A stretch of DNA of 64,000 bases from Macrocystis pyrifera (Eukaryota; Sar; Phaeophyceae; Laminariales; Laminariaceae). Location of the stretch: the NCBI GenBank assembly GCA_031763025.1, contig JASSKH010000007.1:5313930-5377929 (forward strand), read 5' to 3'. The notes beneath the pieces were generated by a model. That model made no database searches. It worked only from the letters and a program-made list of their open reading frames with translations, and was not told the origin of the DNA. Positions within the stretch are counted from its first letter, which is position 1. Every line of letters starts with the position of its first letter. Position numbers and translations under genes: made by a program. Positions 53,165 to 64,000 of the stretch are shown piece by piece.

Positions 53165-54140
53165 TACCGCGCGCAGTCGTATGGGGTACATTATTTGATT
53201 TTTTCGTGACATGCCGTGGGCGATGCCGTGGAATGCCGCGGACAGTGCTCAGCCCACGGCTTTGGCCACGACATGCCGCGGAACGACTGCCACGGCAAGG
53301 TCCACGGCAAGCGCCACGGCAACCCTCGCGGCACATCACAGTAAGGCCCCACGGTAACACCGGCACGCCACGGCAAGACCTACAGCAATACTCACGGCAA
53401 GCCCCGCAGCCATTCCCACGGCAACACTTGCGGTAAGTACCGCGATAAGTACCACGGTAAGGTCCCACGGCAACAACCGCGGCAAGTCCCGCGGCAACAC
53501 CCGCGGCATGTCCCGCTGCAACACCCGCGGCACGTCCGGCGGAAAATCTCGCGGTAAGTCCCGCGGTAAGTCCTGCAGCATGCGGCGCGGCAAATACCCT
53601 AGGGAACAGGGTACCACAGGTGGGCCTCCGGCGGCTCATGCGGAGGGAAAGGTATATTTCTGCACCTTGTGGGTGGGAGCAGGGTGCCAAATCGGATGTG
53701 GCCACTGCGGGGTCAAAGTATCACAAGAGAACAAGGTACCAGGTGGGGTCCTGCCGCGGCTCTTGCCGCGGGAATTGCCACAGGCGTTGCCACGGGACTT
53801 GCCGCGGGTCTTGTCACGGGTCTTGCGGCGGGTTTTGTCGCGGGTCATGCCGCGGATCTTGCCGTGGGTCTTGACGTGAGTCTTGCGGTGGGTCTTGTCA
53901 CGGATCATGCCGCGGATCTTGCCATGGGTCCTTCCGTGGTCTTGACGTGGGTTTTGCCGCGAGTCTTGCTGTGTGATTTACCGTGGACATTGCCACGGAG
54001 TTTGCCGTGGGATGCCATGGAAAGTCACACGGAAATATCCGGGGGCACCACCATGGCACATCCCGCGGCAGATGGAAACCCGTGGGCCTTACCGCGGCAT
54101 GCCGCGGGCGTTGCCACGAAAAAGTCAAATGATGTGCATC
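53165..54140. mobile_element. FB fold-back element with inverted minisatellite arms
   Basis: Left arm (53210-53600) is a ~13-bp unit like CACGGCAAGNCC repeated some 30 times. The right arm (53750-54110) is the same unit in complement (GCCGCGGGTCTTG). Outer ends ACATTATTTGATTTTTTCGT and its complement near 54115-54140. A ~150-bp unique centre is related to the 24.9-kb palindromic element. No ORF of its own; frames across it are artefacts of the repeat. Confidence 0.8.
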
Positions 54141-54623
54141 CGTACGCGTGTGCTTAGCGTGGATCAGGTCAGGTTACGTAGTACACCCCTCCTCCTCCTC
54201 TCCTCGGTTTTGCGCTTCGCTTCGCATTTCGTTCGGCGCAACGCAAAATTACGACATTAACCCGGCGCCTCGACTTTTACAGTGAAGTCTTATAGGCTTC
54301 AGCACGCGCCGGTCCAGGTCTTCTCCTGGGTTGGGAGGCCTCGACCTATTACTATTTCTACCAAATGAAATATACGTCCGCTGTAAGTTCGGCCGATTGA
54401 GTGGGATTGCTACCCAAATTTGCAAGCTGCGTGTTCTATCCCGCGGCAGATGGAAACGTGGGCCTTACCGCCGCATGCCGCGGGCATGACCACGAATAAA
54501 TCAAGTAATGTGCATCCGTGCGCATGCGCATAGCGTGGATCAGGTCAGGTTGCGTAATACACCCCTGCTCTTTCTCTCCTCGATTCTACACTTCGCCTTT
54601 CGTTCCGCCCAAAGCAAAATTAT
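54140..54623. repeat. Direct duplication of the FB right flank
   Basis: 54055-54260 (CCGCGGCAGATGGAAAC, GTGGATCAGGTCAGGTTACG, then the CGTTCGGCGCAACGCAAAAT stretch) recurs at 54438-54623, and its continuation (CAACCCGGCGTCGTGACTTT, GCTTCAGCACGCGCCGGTCC) at 55485-55680. Confidence 0.8.
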
Positions 54624-55480
54624 CGGGGTTTTTCGCGGGTCACGGAATGTTCAAAATCTCACGGGTCGGGTCGGGTCGGGTCAGGATTTGTTCAAAATCT
54701 CACGGGTCGGGTCGGGTCGGGTCAAGAGGTTTTCAAATCTCACGGGTCGGGTCGGATCGGGTCAAGAGTTTTTCAAATCTCACGGGTCGGGTCGGGTCGG
54801 GTCAAGAGGTGGTGAAAAGCTCACGGGTTGGGTCAGGTCATGACCCGCGAGAAACGGATCACTCGCGGGTCGGGCCCGCGTAACCCGCGAGTTCTTTTCT
54901 GCTGACCCGCGGGTCGGACCCGCGCATCCGGCCCGCGGATCCGACACTCAAAGCACTTCCCGCCCTCTTACCCAAAGGCTTTTCTCGTACAAATACCCAA
55001 TAATACTCCTTTGGTATCTTATTCAAACATTAAAAAACACTTCTAAATCCCTATACGCATGCCTGCATCCACTAATACCCACTACAGCCAGGCCACATAT
55101 CGCTTGTGGGCACAAATTAGTGAATATTAAATTGTTTTTGAAGTGTCGACCCACGGGCCGGATCCGCAGGTCGGACCTGCGGGTCAAGATAAATAGTCTC
55201 GCGGGTCAAGGTGACCCGGCCCGCATGAAACCCGTGTCTCACGGGTCAATCCGAAGGTGGCGGGTCCGGTCGGGTCGGGTCAGGAGGTTTTGAAATCTCG
55301 CGGGTCGGGTCGGGTCGGGTCAGGATATTTTCAAATCTCACGGGTCGGGTCGGGTCGGGTCAACTTTTTTAACCTCGCGGGTCGGGTCAAGAGGCTTTCA
55401 AAATCTCGCGGGTCGGGTCGGGTCTGCTGACCCGACCCGACCCGACCCGTGAGATTTGACCTGGCCCGCGAAAAGCCCTG
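54624..55480. mobile_element. hAT-like fold-back element with 8-bp target duplication
   Basis: Flanked by AAAATTAT at 54616-54623 and 55481-55488. Ends read CGGGGTTTTTCGCGGG and, from the right, CAGGGCTTTTCGCGGG. Inside, ~35-bp units of CACGGGTCGGGTCGGGTCA plus AAATCTC run inward from both sides around an AT-rich middle (55000-55140). No transposase. Confidence 0.85.
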
Positions 55481-55488
55481 AAAATTAT

Positions 55489-56135
55489 GACATCAACCCG
55501 GCGTCGTGACTTTTACAGTGAACTCTTACAGGCTTCAGCACGCGCCGGTCCAGATCTTCTCCTAAGTTGGGAGGTTTCGACCTACTATTTCTACATGATG
55601 ATCACATGTACGTCGGCTGTGACTTCGACCGATTGAGAGTGATCGATACTCAAATTCGCAAGCCGCGTGATACGTCGAGCGTGCGTGTTCTATGGTATAT
55701 CCCATCTAGCCCGTTTGGGACGCATGTATCTTGATTATAGTACACCGACAAAAGAAACGACGAGCGCGATCTTGTCAAGCGTCGAACTAAAAGCGCACAG
55801 CTGCTGTTGCTGCTGCTGCTGCTATTGCCAAACGTGCCTGTGCGCGTGCCGTGCAGCCCCTCACATTGCGGTCCAGACGCATATCCCCCTATCCCCTACC
55901 CCAGCAGCATGCCTCCTTGTGTTCCTTCGTATGGCCAATGCCGTAATCGTCAAAATACAACCGAGAATTTTTTTCCCTCTGAAGGCTGTGAACTCGACCG
56001 GTGCGCGTACAGCAGTGTAGTTGATACTACTCTTTGTGACGGACCTGCGAACCACCGCGCAGAGGTGGTCCCCATCTAGGCCCTGGCCGCCTTGAAAGCA
56101 AACTTGACGCCTTTTTCCGAAGAGAGGTGCCCTAC
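55489..56135. other. Continuation of the duplicated flank, then unassigned
   Basis: Duplicate sequence to about 55680, then a CTG run (55800-55826) and unremarkable sequence. Confidence 0.4.
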
Positions 56136-56139
56136 CCCT

Positions 56140-56227
56140 TTTAGAACTGGACTGTACAGAAACCAAAACCTGACTCGAGTTCCAAGTGATTTGTCCCCAC
56201 GACGGGGGTGCAGTCCTGAAGGAGTTA
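56140..56227. mobile_element. R3 hairpin element, worn
   Basis: CCCCTTTTAGAACTGGACTG left, GGGTGCAGTCCTGAAGGAGT right. Confidence 0.55.
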
Positions 56228-57239
56228 AGAGCTGTTTCGAGCCTTAAACGCTACTTCAGTGGCGGTTTTCATGCCCGAAAACAACGCCTTCAGGCTAGAA
56301 CCCCCTAAATCAGGGGATATAGTCGCCCTCATCCCTTCTCCGAAGAAACATCTCTCCCTGCGCGCCAAAAGCACGTTTCAAGTAAGTAGCCTTTGGCCTC
56401 TTGTTTTGGAAGTCCGTCTGAAGGTTTCATGTTTGGACACGATAGTCACCGTGAAGGCAAGTACTAAAACTTGGCACTACCAAGAAATATTTCACTCTAA
56501 TTTCGAATAGTTTCCCGACGAGATACGCGCGCATGAACCTTAAACCGTGCCTTGTCTCTGGTTCTTCGCCGCAGCGCAAGCCTTATCCAAAAGCCTTATC
56601 GTTTTCTGCGGTAAGCCTTCAAGGCTACGGCCTATCCCCGTCGCTCCCTCAGTCGGTCGAGCCCATCCTCGAGGCCCCGCTCCTGCTCTCAGAGCGTAGC
56701 CCTTGCCTCGTCAGGGGTAGCTCTAGGTCTGATGATGCTTCTGTTGACTACTGTGGCTAGCCTACAGAGTCACGTGATTACAGTACATATATATGTATAA
56801 TTTAGGCTATTAATAGTGACTAGTACCTTCACCACCAAAAGCCATCCACAGCGGGACGACCGACCTCTCCCTCTCTCAAATCGACGTTTGGTCGCGACAT
56901 GCATCTGGCTCATGGGCACTGGATCCCGCCAAATCTTACTCAGACGTGGGATCGCATGATACCAGTCGGTGCTGCCACCTCTATTAATAGATGTGAGCGG
57001 AAGCCCGCTCCCCGCTCCTCGTTTCCTTCGAACTCGGACGGCAGTCCGACAGGCCAACGTGGTTCCTCGCGGGTCCCCACGGTGTGGGTATGCGTTGCCT
57101 CTCCGATGCTTATTTACGTAGCACGATGTATTTACTGATGGGTAGCGATAGCTGGATTGACTTTAGTCCAAGATCCTACCGCTCTTTGCACCCTCGTCCC
57201 TCCGGAAATCGTGTTTTTTAGCGGGCTATTAATCGTGTT
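56228..57239. other. Unassigned
   Basis: Open frames of 75-95 codons on both strands with no recognised domain. Confidence 0.35.
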
Positions 57240-57460
57240 ATCGTTCGACGCTGTCATCCGATGCAAGAGAACCCCGCCTCACAAGCGATTCTTAGTAGGA
57301 TGCAGCTCACCCTTCATGAGGCTTGCCCAACACCTCACGGCGCTTCGCCCTTGGTGCAAGCAGTGTTTGCCTGGTCGATGAAAACCTGACGTGCTCCGCC
57401 CCGGCATTGTAGGGATGCCAGCGTCTATGGTCATACGACTATGGCCATGCATGACCCTCG
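57240..57460 (-). mobile_element. R5 A-type copy without a C run
   Basis: AGTAGGATGCAGCTCACCCT to GACTATGGCCATGCATGACC. The homopolymer head is absent, unusual for this family. Confidence 0.75.
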
Positions 57461-59638
57461 TCCCGACCGGCGCCTCGGCATTCGTGCCCGAGACCCTCGC
57501 ATCTAGTGACGGTTTTCACCTTCGGTTCGATGGTACTGCTGTCGGTGTTACGCTGTCTCACCAGCCGTAGCTCTTCGCGGGTAACTTGGTCCGCGGTAGA
57601 ACATCTTTTCAGCATCAACCGCTCGTTATTACCTGATCGATATGCTGATCGATATGTTGCCACAGTCTGAAATATTTCTGTCGAGGAACACGTTGTCGCA
57701 TCATTCATGACAGGCTCATTTATTAATAGGTGGTGCCGCGAACCTTGAGCCTGGTACATAGTCGACATTATCGTAGTGTATGTGCAGCTGTTTCTACGAA
57801 ACCCAACGTCTACTCCTCAGCAGATCCGCCAAAAGATCGCCAGCATCTATCTGGAGCTGCTGCAAGCGTCTTAGGATCGTCGTACTACATCCTCAGTAGA
57901 CCGCACCGCTACACGAGACACTTTCGACTTCCAAGTACCCGAGGGCTGCGAGAATCGGAAGCTCCAACGTGACCGGCAACATCACCATGCCCGCGCGAGA
58001 ATTTTCCGTGATAGAAAAGGCAGGCCAGGCCGATCGACCGACGAACCGGGTAATGCTAGAGCACAACGCCTCGCCAGAAGAGCGACTGCGTGGTGCCTAT
58101 CAAGAACGACGACAAGAGGGGTGACAAACGGCGAGAAGCTGGCCATCAATGTCTACGACAACTTGCACGACGACTCCAGCTCTAAAAGCGCCGTAATCTT
58201 CGTAATAAGGAGCGACATTGACTTACGTAGGCTCGCTAGAGCGATATCATTGCCTAGGATCGCCGTCACCATCATCACCATCACCATCGTCACTATCAGC
58301 ATATTTACAGGAGCCGCCGGGATATCAACATCACCAGGGGCCGTCTCAACGCGGGGTCGCAGGGAATACGTTTCACGGGTTGCCGAAACAACACCTTTCG
58401 GAATCGCCACAGGACTGCTTTGCACTTGGGGCCGCCGGAGCTTCCGGAATCGCCGCAACAGCTATGTGCGTCGCCTGAGAAGTGTGTTTAGGGATCGGGC
58501 CACAATATATTGTTTTTCAATGGGCGTGGGAAAACGTCTTCTGGAATTCATGCGTCATCATCGACCCTTTAGGGCTGCTGGAACATCGCTTCTGGGGTCT
58601 CTGAACATCAGCTTTGTTCAACGACTCCGGAACATCGCTTCTGGTGTCGCTGCAATGTCCTCGTTTGGGACTATTGAGTGTCCTTTCTGGGGTCGTTGCA
58701 GCATCATCGTGTCGGACTACCGAACACCGTTTTGGGGTCACTGTACCACTGTCATGTGGATCGTCAGGAGGGCATTTGCATCGCCTGGGCCGCACCGGCT
58801 TGACGGTAAGATAATATTTCATCGTAGTGCCACTTGTCTTCTTTGCACGGGGTGGGCATAACATGGTACCCTGCTAGTTGGTTATATTTCTCAGTCAAAC
58901 TGATCGTTGAAATATTGAAGTTCTTGCAATAGATGCAATACCGGCATTTACAGTAAGTACTACAACCATGCCTTCAAATGGTCATCCACATTTTGGGCAC
59001 TACAACGCCACGGGAGCATGGATTGTGTTTCAGGAAAAAACTATAAATAGTTAATACTGCTGTTCGACTGTCTGGTAAATGTATAGTTGGACCCACGCGG
59101 TTTCAAACGGGTCCAAACCGCAAGGTTTGTGTGTGACATTTTTGCGGTTTCACGCTCGTCCCTGCTTCTAACCTAGCACACGTTATGCCTTTAAGCTCCC
59201 AGGATACGCATTCTAGTATTGCGATAGCTGTAGAAGGATTGATCGCCCGCCGCAAATGAAACAGGAACGGCTGATGTTGTTGGAGCGCGGCAGAGTAATG
59301 GCCTTTGTTGCGGCATATCAACGAATCCACACAAAACATACAGACGAGCCAGAGCGCGAGGTATCAAGAGGTGGATTTGTGCAGAAGACAGCAGAAATAG
59401 TACTATCAAGCAAGAGTGCGTTACGTTAGACCGAGCTGATTGAGCAACTGTTTTCGCTGGCTAAGAGTAGTATTATTTCTTGCACCTCCATCGAGGGGTC
59501 GTGTTGATGTACATACTTTAATACAGCAAAAACAGTAGCCAATAGCCTACCGAGTCGCTGATCGGTAGCAATGTATGTAACAGGTAGGCGCGTTACGCAG
59601 ACTACCTGCAGTAGTAAATACTCGGTAGCACGGAGTAC
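57461..59638. other. Unassigned, coding-like but decayed
   Basis: Plus-strand stretches around 57780-58100 read like protein in alternating frames, and 58560-58740 holds diverged repeats of GGAACATCGCTTCTGG. No family was recognised. Confidence 0.3.
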
Positions 59639-59746
59639 TGATACAGGGGGCCATAGCAAATAGAACCAAATATTGTTAGTAAAATAGGTGAATATACAGG
59701 TTTTTGTGTGTACGGTAGGTCCGATTTAATATGTTCCCCCGTAATA
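59639..59746 (+). mobile_element. R1 MITE
   Basis: Left arm worn (ACAGGGGGCCATAGC), right arm GTTCCCCCGTAATA. The only R1 in the last 17 kb. Confidence 0.75.
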
Positions 59747-60499
59747 TTTTGAAATAAGCAGGGTATGAATTACGCATATTTTGTACGTAAGCACGATCGA
59801 CAGTATCTTGTGGTCTGTCTGCTTGGTATACATCAAGTAGTCGTCAATATGCACGTAACTACAGTACAAGTACAATGTACGAAAACTTTTCAAGGAGAGT
59901 CTCAGTCGTGGGTCGTCGGTAGTCAGGACATTGGCAATACTCGTCGCACGGATTATGTAGCTGGCTTGCCTCCAGGAAATATCGACCTCTCACAAGCAAG
60001 TATCAAGGAGAGTTGCGGAGGGGTAGTCAGCACAATGCTTACTGTATTCGAGGATGGAGATGCACCCTTGATCACCCCTTCTCTTTTTCTCATTATCTCG
60101 CCGACTCTCGATGACGTTCGTGGACTCTAATCTATTGTTTCGTCTTCTTACACCTTGGCGCAGAGAGAGAGCCACCCTTCAACACAACGTACTCCTTCTG
60201 AGCCAAGCTAAAAAGCTCGCTTGGTAGGGGCTCGCGCCCAGCCTCTGCACTATTAACGGCACATCCACTACACTGTCCCGTGCGGACACTTCGCTAACAG
60301 GTTAATAGCCTTAACGCGATTGTCGCTTCAACGCAGAGCTACGTCCCATCGGGTACGTCAATTAAAGACTATGCCTGAGGCCTGAGTTGCTACGTACTCG
60401 TACCCTCGTTCGTCGAGGAAAACCTGGTATCTAGCCGCGGTATATCAACCTACAACGGCTATGCACCTCTTCGGATTACCTACACCCGCGAAGGTTCGT

Positions 60500-63250
60500 A
60501 TACAGCTCAAACGTTTTCGTCGCCCATAGCCAAAAGCCTACCCCGATGGCAATCTTTACTTCCCTCCACGGAAGCGATCTCATAGGTCAGGCTTCGAGTT
60601 TCCCTTGCCACATTTCTTTCGCCGTCGCTGCTCGAAGACCCCCTCCACGGTAATATCGCCTTCCGACGCAGCTTTTTTTGGGTGCGCACTCCCTGCACGA
60701 CACCACCCGCCGTGTGGCCAACAACGAACATCGACAGGTGTCGGACATCCCTGTTCCGTTAGGTAACCCTTGCCCTGTCTCATCAGATCCGACGGACCAA
60801 AACATCATATCGGTCCATCTCTGGTACCGTCTTCCGGAGCACCTCCGCCTCTCCACGTTCAACCTCTATTTATTTTCGTGGAATTAGTCGTTCGCTACCG
60901 GTCATCCACAAAGATCGGAAGATGTGCTCCCTGATTTTCTCGATGTTTCGGTATGTATGTTCCCAGCCCGGTAGTGCTCCCACCGCTTCTCGTCCAAGGC
61001 TTTTCTACTGTTCTTCCCCAACTGGGACGAGTTTACCAACACGAATGTCGACCCTGCGGCTTGAAACGTGATGCTCTGGCAAATACAGTTCGAACCACGC
61101 TCGAGCAAGAAAAGGCGGATGTCTCCGCCTACCCCATCGGCTGGACCAACCGCACCACGTTGTCGACTCGAAACGCTTGCCGGACCCCCCTCGATCTCGA
61201 CGCTTGGAAAGCGTTGTCCGGGACATAAAAACGGACAGGTTTTTGGCGGCCGTGGTCCACCTGGACAAGCATATTCCACCACCACTGCAAGACCCTCCTG
61301 GACATTTCCAAGGTCCGTGAACACACGGCTATATACATCTACAGGTAGCTCTGCTTTAAGACCCTCGTAGCACTACCGAGAAGATGTTGACAATAGTAGC
61401 TCCTATACTTATTCTCCTGTATATCGCTAACACTACCCTGATTTTCAATGGTTCTGCCCTCAACAGCCTCGCAACGACCCACATCGCCATCGGGGCACCC
61501 CTCGTCAAAGGTTTGCGGCCTCGCCCTCCGCGATTAGCATATTCCAGGCGTTGGCATACCCCCTACTCGTTTCTACCACAATCGGATATATGTTCTCGCT
61601 ACGCTTCAATACCCTTTACTACCCTTCGGTCGAGACTTCGGCGGCTCTGGGTGGTACCGGGTTTTAGGCTCCTTCCGTCGCTCTCCCACTCTCTTCTTCT
61701 ACATCGTCCACACACACGTTTTTCTCCGAGAAAGGCACCGTGAATGCTGGGACTCGTCGTGGAGTGGCCCTCGCAATGCCCGTCCTTTCCATCCCGCTCA
61801 CTTCTGACACCTCCCGGACCCGGTCTCCCCTGGACTTTTTATCGGGCCAAACAAATCCCGGGTGGACCCATGGGCTATTGATAATAAGCTTCCCACCGCT
61901 GTTATGATACTGCCTTGAATGAGGTTGAAAGCTCGGTAATTACCTGGGTTCAGGCACTGGGGTCGTATTTGTAATACTTGGAAGGCGTATCTTAGGTGGA
62001 AATCCAGGGGTTTTTCCACAGGGGCACGAGCTTGATATCAAGCTCCGCGTGCACGAGAGGAATATAGCTGCTCTCTTCTATCTCTAAGCAAACAACACAC
62101 GTGAGTACCAACGAGTACCGACTTAATAGGCGAACCTGTCCAGGGATACAAAGTGTCCCGACCCCTGATCTTAACAAGTGGCGTCGTCGGCTCAGGACTT
62201 TTTTGCTTTTTTGCCAGTACGAGTTTTTTTGTCAGTTGTCTTCGCGTGCTCGTAAGGCATAAAGCTGCTCTTCTTCTGTCTCCAAGCAACCAAGACGCGT
62301 GAGTACCAACGAGTACCGACTTAATAGGCAAACCTGTCCAGGGATACAAAGTGTCCCGACCCCTGATGTTAACACCGCGCCCTCGTGCCGCCTCTGACAG
62401 CCACCCCCAATGTAACGTGTCGGTATCAATGCCTGTCCGTGATAGCGTTCCTCCATCTCGAATAAAAAGTTGCGCAGTCGCGTGAGCTCGTTGTTGCAGC
62501 TGTCGGGGTCTTGTGCCGGCATCATGCTTTATACCTGGTAGTCGCGATTGCCTCCTTTGTGGCGCGTATCATCTCGTTGACGATCGTCGAAATATATCGA
62601 CCCCGCAAAGAGGACACGCCCTCGGCAAGCTATACGGCAGTCGAATCCACAGTGAGAAACACCACCCGTCCGTGGATTCTCTTCAATCCGTTCCCGACGG
62701 CGCCGGGCGAATGTCACCACCCCTCCACCGCCTTCTAGCAGGCATGCCACAATCGTCACACCAAAAATATGATCTCCACCCTTCCTCGACCACTGCGCAC
62801 ACATCGGCTGGGCTCATGGAGGAACCCGCGAGACGCTCATAGCCCATCCTATCATCCCCGTCCTGGGTTGCTCTCCACCGCCGTCCTCGACACTCCTGGG
62901 TTTCACACTTTCGTACCGCCGGCGCTCAAAAACAAAACTCGAAAGCGCGGTTCCTCGTTGGAAAAAAGAAGGAAAATGCCATATCTTTTGTTGCCCACCC
63001 AGTTCTTCTCGCCCTCCCGCCAGCTATTGTATGTCCCACCGTCCAACGCTTCGGCCCTTGTGCTCTCGACAGTCGTCCACGAGCCGAACTTGATGCTTGC
63101 GTGTCTGCGGCAGGTTCGGCTGTTGATGCCCTCCGAACAGTTTTTCGCGTGTACCCTACAACAGACAAGGGAACACCCCGCCCCTGGAATGGATTTCAGG
63201 GACAATTTTCTCCGAAGTCAGGGAGGGGCGGTCACGTCGAGACATTTCCA
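60500..63250 (-). mobile_element. Possible LTR-retroelement remnant
   Basis: Fossil, tentative. Coding-like sequence on the minus strand is spread over several frames, and two ~205-bp direct repeats beginning TGTTAA at about 62030-62365 could be parts of an LTR. It is broken many times and looks old. Family not determined. Confidence 0.3.
62030..62365 (-). repeat. ~205-bp tandem direct repeat
   Basis: Two units share ATCAGGGGTCGGGACACTTT, GTATCCCTGGACAGGTT and GTACTCGTTGGTACTCACG, with over 85% identity by eye. Confidence 0.8.
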
Positions 63251-63353
63251 TTATGCGTATAAAGGCGTCGCCCGGCGTTTTTTTTTTTACTCGCCCCGTT
63301 ATCCGAGAGGGTGGTGTGTTTGATCTTATCGCACGTGTGCTACTGTATACCGC

Positions 63354-63515
63354 TCGGGTGCTGAAATATAAGGACCGTTTGCGAGAAAATATTAAGACCA
63401 AGCGATCGTTACATTTCGGCCCAGAGTGGCACCACTCTGCCTCAACGTATGATGATTTTTTTCGCATGAATATTTAATCGAAACGGTCCTTTTATTGCAA
63501 AACAGAGTGGTGTGT
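63354..63515. mobile_element. R2 hairpin plus an extra R2 half
   Basis: GCTGAAATATAAGGACCGTT faces AGCGATCGTTACATTTCGGC (63354-63432). A half copy, ACGGTCCTTTTATTGCA with AGAGTGGTG, follows at 63482-63512. Confidence 0.6.
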
Positions 63516-64000
63516 ATATATCTATATATAGTCAACCACCTTATCTCGCCTCTTGGGTGTCTTGCGCCACCCGTGCTGCTCCTGCTGTGCCCAAGGTGTT
63601 GTCGATTTTGGTCGGGTTGGTAGGATGTGGACCAGGATAATAATATTTTGTGTATGAAAACATGTACCCGTTCGGAGCGGCGTACCAGTGAGTGCCAGTA
63701 GGCGAGCGAAAGCCATCCGGTAGACGCTCTCGCCGTGGGTCTATCTAGAACAGATTCGCGGTTGTCAAATGAGCCATCTATCCAAAGTGGTCAATAAAGG
63801 GAGTATCCCCGGTCAAAGGGGGGGACATGATAGATAGTGAAAAAAACGTAAATAATGGTTACCAATAGTAGAATCACGAGGGAAAGCCACAAGTTGTAGG
63901 CCAATCACAAGTTGTAGTCGAAACGGGGGATCCCTGTGCCCCCTCCTGCGCCACGGTGTGGTCGCCAGCCCCAACAACGTGCCCCAAGAGAAAGAAACCA
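63516..64000. other. Nothing recognised
   Basis: A TATATCTATATATA stretch, a duplicated CACAAGTTGTAG (63880-63920) and no exon. Confidence 0.4.

Noticed and set aside
53210-54110. Long open frames of 90-240 codons on both strands
   Set aside because: They are products of the GC-rich minisatellite: every frame of the repeat is open, and the predicted proteins are periodic.
54650-55460. GGGTCGGGTC array as interstitial telomere repeat
   Set aside because: It is arranged as inverted blocks within an element that has its own ends and target duplication. Algal telomeres are expected to be TTTAGGG-like.
57780-58860. Possible host gene on the plus strand
   Set aside because: Protein-like pieces lie in conflicting frames without usable splice sites and match nothing I recognise.
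1-64000. CRISPR arrays, bacterial operons, ribosome binding sites, rRNA genes
   Set aside because: None seen. Introns, SINEs and MITEs show a eukaryotic nuclear sequence.

Overview
The window is nuclear DNA of a eukaryote with intron-rich genes, long introns (0.7 to 10.4 kb), high GC in codon third positions, CAG/CTG tracts and very heavy loading with short transposons. The best guess for the host is a photosynthetic stramenopile, most likely a brown alga. That rests on intron size, repeat style and the bZIP-PAS gene, not on any diagnostic marker, so the lineage call is moderate.

Four host genes can be read by matching short conserved exons across phase-compatible splice sites. (1) About 1.3-6.5 kb, plus strand: the 3' part of a 3'(2'),5'-bisphosphate nucleotidase (SAL1/HAL2/BPNT1 family) that continues in the same reading frame into a thioredoxin-fold domain whose CXXC motif is lost. 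(2) About 15.6-18.2 kb, minus strand: part of a TMEM220-family membrane protein. (3) About 22.2-34.1 kb, plus strand: a DUSP12/YVH1 dual-specificity phosphatase whose P-loop is split by a 10.4-kb intron and whose C-terminus is the YVH1 zinc domain. (4) About 42.6-50.6 kb, minus strand: a small bZIP-PAS transcription factor with a 6.5-kb intron. The genes look unrelated in function.

Nearly everything else is repeats. I use these labels. R1: ~108-bp palindromic MITE with TTACGGGGG ends and TA target duplications. R2: hairpin with GGACCGCTT arms. R3: ~90-bp hairpin with CTGCAGTCCCG arms. R4: ~260-bp GATC-rich palindromic element. R5: ~440-bp element with a homopolymer G head and poly-A tail, the source of most long G/C runs. 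R6: tRNA-derived SINE with A and B boxes. R7: ~0.9-1.1-kb dispersed repeat. FB: fold-back elements built of inverted minisatellites. Several insertions are nested, which gives relative ages.

From about 53 to 55.5 kb lie two fold-back elements. One is bounded by an 8-bp target duplication and has a paralogous empty site 350 bp away. From 56 to 64 kb the texture changes: few MITEs, no long G/C runs, and decayed coding-like sequence that I could not assign, probably old retroelement remains.
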